Assembly: GCA_016930895.1 (NCBI GenBank)
Contig: JAFGFV010000516.1
Span: 1-5,486 of the forward strand
Direction of reading: 5' to 3'
DNA from: Spirochaetales bacterium
GTDB lineage: Bacteria > Spirochaetota > Spirochaetia > SZUA-6 > DRHE01
Length of the DNA: 5,486 nucleotides
Below the pieces are notes generated by a model. The model ran no database searches. It had not been told where the DNA came from and saw only the letters and a list, made by a program, of their open reading frames with translations. Shown here piece after piece: positions 1-5,486 of this stretch. Made by a program: the position numbers and the translations under genes. Numbering within the stretch: position 1 is the stretch's first letter; each line of letters starts with the position of its first letter.

Positions 1-1622
1 CCCTCGATCAGGGACTTGCCCCGCTCGATGCAGTCGTGGACCAGGGAGGAGCGGAAGGCGTTCTGGTCGTGGAGGATGTGCATCTCGTCGCTGATGTGCT
101 CCACCACGACCTGCAGCCCCATGAAGTAGCGCAGCTGCCGCTGGTAGGCCCTCATGATCTCTTCGGTGCTCTTGAAGGTAGCGAGGTCCCCGTCCCCCGG
201 GAGCAGGGTCACGCCCGTCGCCGGGTCGGTGCCGTTGTTGAGGGTGATCTCGAAGACCTTGGCCAGGTTGAGCCAGGAGCCCTTGGCCGCGAAGTCCCAC
301 TTGCCCGGGATGGAGGCCTCGATGCAGCCCACCGGGGCCCAGTCATACAGGTCTTCTTTGGCGATGCCCATATTGTCCAGGATGCGCATGACCGCCGGAT
401 CGCCGTACAGCGCCGGCTGCCCGCCCTGGTGCTGCTGCACGACCTCCAGGGCTCGATGCATGAACCGGTCGGAGGTGCCCTCGAACCACTTGAGGGACAC
501 CGAAGGGTTGGTCAGGCCGAGCTCCGCGGTGGCGTCCAGCACCAGGTAGGTCAGGTCGTTGACCGCGTCCTCGCCCTCGGCCGTCTGCCCCCCGATGGCC
601 AGGTTCTGGGCCAGGTGGTAGCCGGGGAAGTACTCGCTGTCCGGCCAGGAGCGCAGCTTGTTGATCTCGTTGGTCTTGATGAAGAAGGCCTCCACCAGCT
701 CCAAAGCGAACTCCCGGGTGATCGCCCCGGAGTCGATGTCTTTCTGGTAGTAGGGCCAGAGGTACTGGTCGAAGCGCCCGAGGGAGATGGCGTGACCGTT
801 GGTCTCGATCTGGAGAATCAGCTGGATGAGCCACACGGTCTGGATGGCCTGCCAGAAGCTCCGGGCCGGCCCCGCCGGCACCTGGCGAAGGTTTTCCGCC
901 ATGACGGCCAGCTCCTGCTTGCGCGCCGGGTCGCTCTCCTTGGCGGCCAGCTCGGCCAGATGCTCGGCGAAACGCCGGCCAAAGTTGATGACCGCCTGGT
1001 TCGCGGTGATCACCGCCTGGAGGAACCAGTACTGAGGGATGGCGCCGGGCTCCTCCAGGTCCAGCTCCTCGAGGCGCTTCTGCGCCCGGGCAGTGACCCC
1101 GTTCAGCCCCTCCCGCAGCACCCAGGCGTGATCGGGCAGGACGTTGCCCAGGCCGGCGGCGGCGCACCAGGTGTCGTCGATGGCGTTGATCTCCCAGGCC
1201 CGGCGGGCCGGCTCGGGCAGCTGGCTCCACACGTTCTTGATCAGGGTCTTGTTCTCCCAGTATGCGATGGTCTCGAGGATCTGGGCCTTGGCCTCGGCGG
1301 TGTAGGTGAACTGGTCGCAGGGCCGCTCCGCGAAGTGGTACGGCTTTCCCTCGAACTCGTCCACGATCCAGTCGGTGGAGTACTCCGGAAAGACCGGAGC
1401 GGCATGGACGGAGCTGGCCTGGTTGCCGACCAGCAGCTCGCCCTCCCGGACGAAGATCGTCATCTTGTCGAGCACCTCGTACAGGGACTGGGCGCGGCGC
1501 TTGACGATAGGTTGCCCCTCGCTTGCCTTCATGGAATTGGTGAAGATGACCGCCCGCTCCGGGCAGATGGCCGGGATATGGTCGAACAGCCCTTCCCGCA
1601 GCTCCTGGGTCCTGTGGGTCAT
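1..1622 (-). CDS. Glycyl radical enzyme (pyruvate formate-lyase/diol dehydratase superfamily), N-terminal 540 residues, cut by left edge
   Basis: Read on the minus strand from ATG at 1622, the frame stays open to base 1, giving 540 full codons. Family enzymes use a glycyl radical and a cysteine thiyl radical for anaerobic lyase, dehydratase or decarboxylase chemistry in the cytoplasm. Visible family landmarks: GELLVGNQASS (about 61-71), APVFPEYSTDWI (75-86), AYWENKT (120-126), NGHAISLGRFDQYLWPYY (275-292), GCIEASIPGK (432-441) with catalytic Cys433 and Glu435, and NLAKVFEITLNNGTDP (452-467). The usual length is about 780-850 residues, so the C-terminal glycine loop lies outside the window. 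The start is supported by an AGGGGG ribosome-binding site 7 bases upstream. The CxE motif and NGH segment place it in the dehydratase-like branch rather than true pyruvate formate-lyase, which has adjacent catalytic cysteines. The substrate is unknown: the motif is GCIEA where many relatives have GCVEP, and other contact positions differ. Family call very sure; reaction not. Confidence 0.96.
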   Translation of the reverse strand, partial: MTHRTQELREGLFDHIPAICPERAVIFTNSMKASEGQPIVKRRAQSLYEVLDKMTIFVREGELLVGNQASSVHAAPVFPEYSTDWIVDEFEGKPYHFAERPCDQFTYTAEAKAQILETIAYWENKTLIKNVWSQLPEPARRAWEINAIDDTWCAAAGLGNVLPDHAWVLREGLNGVTARAQKRLEELDLEEPGAIPQYWFLQAVITANQAVINFGRRFAEHLAELAAKESDPARKQELAVMAENLRQVPAGPARSFWQAIQTVWLIQLILQIETNGHAISLGRFDQYLWPYYQKDIDSGAITREFALELVEAFFIKTNEINKLRSWPDSEYFPGYHLAQNLAIGGQTAEGEDAVNDLTYLVLDATAELGLTNPSVSLKWFEGTSDRFMHRALEVVQQHQGGQPALYGDPAVMRILDNMGIAKEDLYDWAPVGCIEASIPGKWDFAAKGSWLNLAKVFEITLNNGTDPATGVTLLPGDGDLATFKSTEEIMRAYQRQLRYFMGLQVVVEHISDEMHILHDQNAFRSSLVHDCIERGKSLIE

Positions 1623-1629
1623 GTGGTTT

Positions 1630-1635
1630 CCCCCT
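1630..1635 (-). promoter_or_regulatory. Ribosome-binding site of the glycyl radical enzyme gene
   Basis: On the minus strand AGGGGG lies 7 bases before the ATG at 1622. It fixes the start codon of the glycyl radical enzyme. Confidence 0.7.
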
Positions 1636-1639
1636 GATG

Positions 1640-1653
1640 TGAAAACGGTTTCA
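1640..1653. promoter_or_regulatory. LacI-family operator O1 at the glycyl radical enzyme promoter
   Basis: TGAAAACGGTTTCA is an almost perfect palindrome of the form TGAAAnCGnTTTCA with a central CpG, the classic LacI/GalR-family operator shape. It lies just downstream of the predicted transcription start of the minus-strand enzyme gene (11 bases beyond the -10 box), a position where a bound repressor would block initiation or clearance. Thirteen of its bases are identical to operator O2 in front of the repressor gene. Confidence 0.85.
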
Positions 1654-1663
1654 GCACTTTCAC

Positions 1664-1692
1664 AGCATAGCATGGATCCTGAGTCGAATCAA
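1664..1692 (-). promoter_or_regulatory. Sigma70-type promoter of the glycyl radical enzyme gene
   Basis: Reading the minus strand, TTGATT (1692-1687) and TATGCT (1669-1664) are separated by exactly 17 bases. The predicted transcription start is near 1657, leaving a leader of roughly 35 bases that contains operator O1 and the ribosome-binding site. Confidence 0.7.
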
Positions 1693-1739
1693 GGGAAAAA
1701 TCCTGCCCGGCCGGGGTTCCCGCCGGGGCGACGCTTCGG

Positions 1740-1768
1740 TTGACAGCGGGCAGGAAGGGTTGTACGAT
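1740..1768 (+). promoter_or_regulatory. Sigma70-type promoter of the repressor-activase-DUF4125 operon
   Basis: A perfect TTGACA (1740-1745) and TACGAT (1763-1768) are separated by 17 bases. The predicted start near 1775 is followed directly by operator O2. It is back-to-back with the minus-strand promoter; the two -35 boxes lie 47 bases apart. Confidence 0.78.
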
Positions 1769-1777
1769 CGAAAGGGC

Positions 1778-1791
1778 TGAAAACGGTTTCT
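1778..1791. promoter_or_regulatory. LacI-family operator O2 in front of the repressor gene (autoregulation)
   Basis: TGAAAACGGTTTCT matches the same GAAAnCGnTTTC palindrome as O1, O3 and O4. It begins 10 bases after the -10 box, covering about +4 to +16 of the predicted transcript. The location implies that the repressor limits its own operon, including the activase. Confidence 0.85.
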
Positions 1792-1807
1792 ACCAGAGGG
1801 ACGCGCT

Positions 1808-2848
1808 ATGGACCGGTACACCATCAAGGAGATCGCCAAGCTGTGCGGGGCCTCCCCCGCGACCGTGTCCCGCGTGCTGAACAAGCCCGCACTGGTCGCG
1901 GAGCCGCTGCGGGAGCGCATCCGCCGCACCATGGCGGAGGTCGGCTACAGGCCCAATCCCTTCGCTTCCCGCTTGAGCTCCAAGTCGCGATGGGGATTGG
2001 CCCTGTTCGTGTTCGACATCCTCAACCCCTTCTTCGCCCTGATCGTCCGCAAGATCAGCCACCTGGCCATGGAACAGCGCATCCCCCTCACGGTCTGTGA
2101 CACGGAGAGCAACGAAGACAAGGAACGGATCTTCCTGGATTACCTCCTGGAGAACAGAACCGCCGGCATCATCTTCGGGGAGGGCATCTCGGTGTCGACC
2201 ATCGAAAAGGCCCGCAAGGCAACGGAGGTCGTCCTGATCGACCGCCACTACCAGGACGGGCTGGTCTCGGAGGTGAGCAGCGACAACTACACGGGCGGCT
2301 GTCAGGCCACCGAGTACCTGCTGCAGCTCAGGCACCGAGACATCGCCTTCGTCAACGGCCCCGCGGGCTGGGCCTCGGCGGAGGAGCGCTTCCGCGGGTA
2401 CCGCGATACCCTCGAGCGCCACGGCCTCCCGTTCCGGCCGGAGCTCGTCTACGCGGGAGACCTGCGCTTCGAGTCCGGGATCAGCGCCCTCGAATACTAC
2501 CTGACCCTGCCCGCGTGGCCTTCGGCCGTGTTCTGCGCGAACGACCAGATGGCCTTCGGGGTCCTGACCAAGGCCAACAGCCTGAACATCTCGATTCCCA
2601 GGGACATCTCCCTGGTAGGCTTCGACGACATCCAGCTGTACAGCCCCTACACGACCAAGCTCACCACGGTGCGCCAGGACATCGAAGCCCTCTCCGAGCG
2701 GGCCTTCACGATCATGCTGGCCAAGCTCGACCGCAGCGGCCAGCCCGGGCAGCAGCCGCGGGTCGTGATCCCCACCAGGCTCACGGTTGGGGAGACCTGC
2801 GCCAGGTACAGCGGGGCCTCCTCCCCGGCCGGGCCGGGCGGGGGGTAG
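1808..2848 (+). CDS. LacI/GalR-family transcriptional repressor
   Basis: A 346-residue protein, typical length for the family. The N-terminal helix-turn-helix spans about residues 4-26 (TIKEIAKLCGASPATVSRVL), followed by the hinge GYRPNPFASRLSSKS with the minor-groove leucine at L56, the same number as in LacI. The rest is a periplasmic-binding-protein-like sensor domain: GLALFVFDILNPFF, an AGIIFGEG strand, NGPAGWASAEERFRGY, CANDQMAFGVLTKAN and SLVGFDDIQLYSPYTTKLTTVRQD are standard landmarks. ATG at 1808 has an AGAGGGA ribosome-binding site 6 bases upstream and puts the helix-turn-helix at the usual distance from the N-terminus. It leads an operon with the activase and the DUF4125-like gene. 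It probably binds the four GAAAnCGnTTTC sites of this window, one of them before its own gene. The inducer is unknown, probably a sugar or related metabolite. The Gly/Pro-rich C-terminal tail is probably disordered. Confidence 0.96.
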   Translation: MDRYTIKEIAKLCGASPATVSRVLNKPALVAEPLRERIRRTMAEVGYRPNPFASRLSSKSRWGLALFVFDILNPFFALIVRKISHLAMEQRIPLTVCDTESNEDKERIFLDYLLENRTAGIIFGEGISVSTIEKARKATEVVLIDRHYQDGLVSEVSSDNYTGGCQATEYLLQLRHRDIAFVNGPAGWASAEERFRGYRDTLERHGLPFRPELVYAGDLRFESGISALEYYLTLPAWPSAVFCANDQMAFGVLTKANSLNISIPRDISLVGFDDIQLYSPYTTKLTTVRQDIEALSERAFTIMLAKLDRSGQPGQQPRVVIPTRLTVGETCARYSGASSPAGPGGG

Positions 2849-2852
2849 CATC

Positions 2853-3779
2853 ATGGCGGCAGCCGACGCGGCCACGATCTTCGAGATCGAGCGCTACGCC
2901 ACCGAGGACGGCCCGGGGATCCGTTCCGTGGTCTTCTTCAAGGGCTGCAATCTCCGCTGCCTCTGGTGCCAGAACCCGGAGTCCCAATCTCCCAGGCCCC
3001 AGGTCATGTATTACAGGGAGCGGTGCATCGCCTGCCGGCGCTGCATCGAGGCCTGTCCGGTCGGGGCCGTTCGGGAGATCGACCCGTTCGGATTCATCAC
3101 CGACCACGACCAATGCACCCTGTCCGGAGCGTGCGTGGATGCCTGCTACTCCGCTGCCCGCGAGATCGTTGGCAAGCGGATGAGCCTGCAGGCGATCATG
3201 GGTGAGCTGCTCAAGGACCGGGCCTACTACGAGGAGTCCGGAGGCGGGGTCACCTTCTCCGGGGGCGAACCCCTGCTGCAGGCCGATGCGGTGCGTGAGC
3301 TCGCCAGGGGCTGCAAGGACCAGGGAATTCACACCGCGGTGGAGACGGCAGGCCACGTGCGCTGGTCCCGCATTGAGGGACTGCTGCCCTGGCTGGACCT
3401 CCTGTACTTCGACCTCAAGCACATCGACTCCGAGGCCCACCAGCGCTACACGGGGGTGCCGCTGGACCGTATCCTGGAGAACCTGCGCAAGGTCAGCCGG
3501 CGCTTCGAGAACCTGGTGGTCCGCATCCCGGTCGTGCCCGGGGTCAACGCCACCACCCAGATCATGGGCCGAATGTTTTCGTTCCTGGCCGGGCAGACGG
3601 CGGTGCGCCGCGTTGGGCTGCTGCCCTTCCACCGCCTGGGGCTCGGCAAGTACGAGGGCCTGGGCATGGCCTACGCCATGGCCCAAACCGACAACATGAG
3701 CCGGGAAGAGTGCGAGCCCTTCGCGGAGATCGGCAGGGCCCAGGGGCTGTCGGTGCAGGTGGGCGGGGACAAGGCGTGA
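2853..3779 (+). CDS. Glycyl radical enzyme-activating enzyme (radical SAM, with ferredoxin-like insert)
   Basis: A 308-residue radical-SAM activase that would abstract hydrogen from the glycine of the partner enzyme encoded divergently at the left. The radical-SAM cluster motif CNLRCLWC gives C32, C36 and C39 (CX3CX2C). A ferredoxin-like insert follows: C58, C61, C64, C68 form one complete CX2CX2CX3C set; C88, C94, C98 form a second set in which residue 91 is Ser, not the expected Cys. The SAM-binding motif is FSGGEP (135-140). ETAGHV, LYFDLKHID, RIPVVPGVN and LLPFHRLGLGKYEGLG are family landmarks. The start is ATG at 2853, 4 bases after the repressor stop, preceded by a G-rich ribosome-binding site; an in-frame TTG at 2787 would add a Pro/Gly-rich tail unlike the family and is rejected. 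Its stop overlaps the next gene. Length and cluster content fit the activases of dehydratase-type enzymes, not PflA of pyruvate formate-lyase. Confidence 0.96.
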   Translation: MAAADAATIFEIERYATEDGPGIRSVVFFKGCNLRCLWCQNPESQSPRPQVMYYRERCIACRRCIEACPVGAVREIDPFGFITDHDQCTLSGACVDACYSAAREIVGKRMSLQAIMGELLKDRAYYEESGGGVTFSGGEPLLQADAVRELARGCKDQGIHTAVETAGHVRWSRIEGLLPWLDLLYFDLKHIDSEAHQRYTGVPLDRILENLRKVSRRFENLVVRIPVVPGVNATTQIMGRMFSFLAGQTAVRRVGLLPFHRLGLGKYEGLGMAYAMAQTDNMSREECEPFAEIGRAQGLSVQVGGDKA

Positions 3780-4312
3780 AGGAGCAGACGGTCGAGCGGA
3801 TCCTGGCCATCGAGGTCGAGATGTTCCGCAGCGTGCCCACCGACGAGGAGCCGGAGTGCCGCCGGGACCTGGAAGCCTTGAAGCTCCACCGCCGCGCCCA
3901 GTTTGCCGGCTGGTCGGAGGCCACCTGCGCCAGTTACCTCCAGGACCTCGAGCAGGCCCGGGCCGCGGGCAGAAACCTGATGACCCTCAAGTACGCCCGC
4001 ATGGACGACCGGATCCCGCCGCTCTCCCGGAATCCCCGCATCGCGTGGATCCGGCAGCGTCTCGTGGACTGGCAGCGGGAGGTCATCGCCCGCTACCCCA
4101 AGCTCATGCGCGGGGCCCGGACCCTGGAGAACTTCTCGACCTACCTCGCGGCAGAGCTGGAGACCTACTCCGACCGCACCCTGGAGCTGCTGGCGGGGGA
4201 CGTCGAGTCCTGCCAGCGGGCGGGGGAGAACATGTCCCTCGCGGTCTACCAGGCCCTGGCCCGGGCCACCGGCCACGCCTCCCTCGAGGCCCTGGAGGAA
4301 AGCCTGCCGTAA
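3776..4312 (+). CDS. DUF4125-like protein, translationally coupled to the activase
   Basis: A 178-residue soluble, apparently all-alpha protein with no signal peptide or membrane segment. Its pattern (EMFRSV near 15-20, ECRRDLEALKLHRRAQF at 27-43, DLEQARAAGRNLMTLKYARM at 57-76, RYPKLMRGAR at 106-115, FSTYLAAELETYSDRTLELL at 120-139) matches my memory of the DUF4125 family of anaerobic Firmicutes and others; I know no assigned function. The start is GTG at 3776, sharing bases with the activase stop TGA (3777-3779), which implies translational coupling. The in-frame ATG at 3710 would overlap the activase by 70 bases and add a Gly/Arg-rich stretch, so it is not preferred. Two segments, 46-76 and 131-161, look like copies of one helical unit. 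The context suggests an accessory role in the activase or radical-enzyme system, but that is inference. Three cysteines (28, 51, 146) do not form a recognisable metal motif. Confidence 0.85.
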   Translation: MKEQTVERILAIEVEMFRSVPTDEEPECRRDLEALKLHRRAQFAGWSEATCASYLQDLEQARAAGRNLMTLKYARMDDRIPPLSRNPRIAWIRQRLVDWQREVIARYPKLMRGARTLENFSTYLAAELETYSDRTLELLAGDVESCQRAGENMSLAVYQALARATGHASLEALEESLP

Positions 4313-4410
4313 GGCTCGGCGCAAGGGCTTCGGTGGGAACGCCCCCCTGCGATCGCTTTCACCCGGATAGCCGGGGCATCCTGCCCGCCTGGATTCATTC
4401 GAACATGTTT

Positions 4411-4424
4411 CGAAAGCGATTTCA
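4411..4424. promoter_or_regulatory. Distal LacI-family operator O3 upstream of the sugar-binding protein gene
   Basis: CGAAAGCGATTTCA keeps every fixed base of GAAAnCGnTTTC (4412-4423). It lies about 35 bases upstream of the -35 box, too far to block the polymerase alone, so it probably acts as an auxiliary site. Its centre is 86 bases from that of O4, close to eight helical turns, which would suit looping by a repressor with two DNA-binding heads. Confidence 0.75.
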
Positions 4425-4457
4425 CGGGAATTTCTGTGAATTCGCACAAACTACCGC

Positions 4458-4485
4458 TTGACAAACGCACAGAATGGGATAAACT
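4458..4485 (+). promoter_or_regulatory. Sigma70-type promoter of the sugar transporter genes
   Basis: A perfect TTGACA (4458-4463) and TAAACT (4480-4485) are 16 bases apart. The predicted start is near 4492, just before operator O4, giving an untranslated leader of about 80 bases. No clear terminator for the preceding operon was found between 4313 and 4457, so some read-through may also reach the transporter. Confidence 0.75.
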
Positions 4486-4496
4486 AAGGCGGTTAG

Positions 4497-4510
4497 TGAA
4501 ACCGATTTCA
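4497..4510. promoter_or_regulatory. LacI-family operator O4 at the sugar-binding protein promoter
   Basis: TGAAACCGATTTCA fits the same palindrome as O1-O3 and begins 12 bases after the -10 box, the same roadblock position as O1 and O2. It ties the transporter to the local repressor. Confidence 0.85.
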
Positions 4511-4560
4511 GGCCCCGGCGCATGCCGAAGCACTGGAATCGAAATTCTTCAATGCTCCAT

Positions 4561-5486
<926 letters not shown>

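Noticed and set aside
36..1637. Long plus-strand open frame of 533 codons opposite the glycyl radical enzyme
   Set aside because: It is a GC-rich antisense shadow; the minus-strand frame carries clear family motifs throughout, and the plus-strand product is low in recognisable motifs and rich in Gly, Val, Leu and Asp/Glu.
1706..1715. Palindrome CCCGGCCGGG between the two divergent promoters
   Set aside because: It sits between the -35 boxes and could be an activator site, but a 10-base GC palindrome is expected by chance in DNA of this composition, and no second copy is present at the other promoter.
2787..2852. Longer activase from an in-frame TTG
   Set aside because: The extra residues are Pro/Gly-rich, overlap the repressor gene and precede the normal family N-terminus; ATG at 2853 has better spacing and context.
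1790..2875. Minus-strand open frame of 361 codons opposite the repressor gene
   Set aside because: Antisense shadow of a well-supported LacI-family gene; no motif, no promoter and no ribosome-binding site.
2781..3686. Minus-strand open frame of 301 codons opposite the activase gene
   Set aside because: Antisense shadow; the plus strand has the radical-SAM and ferredoxin motifs in order.
4374..4386. Hairpin GGGCA-TCC-TGCCC as a terminator after the DUF4125-like gene
   Set aside because: The stem is only 5 base pairs (6 with a bulge) and no T-run follows, so it does not meet the pattern of an intrinsic terminator.

Overview
The window reads as a high-GC anaerobic bacterium, most likely a spirochaete. 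The main hint is the signal peptide of the right-most gene, which ends in an [14 protein letters not shown] sequence, a style familiar from spirochaete solute-binding proteins; the lineage call is an inference. All five genes have similar high-GC codon use, and there are no mobile elements, RNA genes or CRISPR arrays that I can see.

Layout: (1) 1-1622, minus strand: the first 540 codons of a glycyl radical enzyme (GRE, pyruvate formate-lyase/diol dehydratase superfamily), running off the left edge before the C-terminal glycine-radical domain. (2) 1623-1807: a divergent control region with two back-to-back sigma70-type promoters, each followed by a near-identical LacI-type operator. (3) 1808-4312, plus strand: a tight operon of a LacI-family repressor, a radical-SAM GRE-activating enzyme (gap of 4 bases) and a DUF4125-like protein (start codon overlapping the activase stop). 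(4) 4313-4571: an intergenic region with a third promoter and two more copies of the operator. (5) 4572 to the right edge, plus strand: a periplasmic sugar-binding protein of a ribose-type ABC transporter, running off the right edge.

How it fits together: the shared palindrome GAAAnCGnTTTC at all three promoters argues that the local LacI protein controls a single regulon. In this model a sugar or sugar-like compound is imported by the ABC system. The compound, or a product of it, releases the repressor. The activase then installs the glycyl radical on the divergently encoded GRE, which carries out C-O, C-N, C-S or C-C bond cleavage on an unknown substrate. The GRE keeps the catalytic Cys and Glu (C433, E435) but differs from the glycerol/propanediol/choline-type enzymes, as I recall them, at several substrate-contact positions. 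The DUF4125 protein, translationally coupled to the activase, is the least understood part. This looks like an undescribed, or at least unassigned, sugar-linked GRE catabolic system; the substrate cannot be named from this window.
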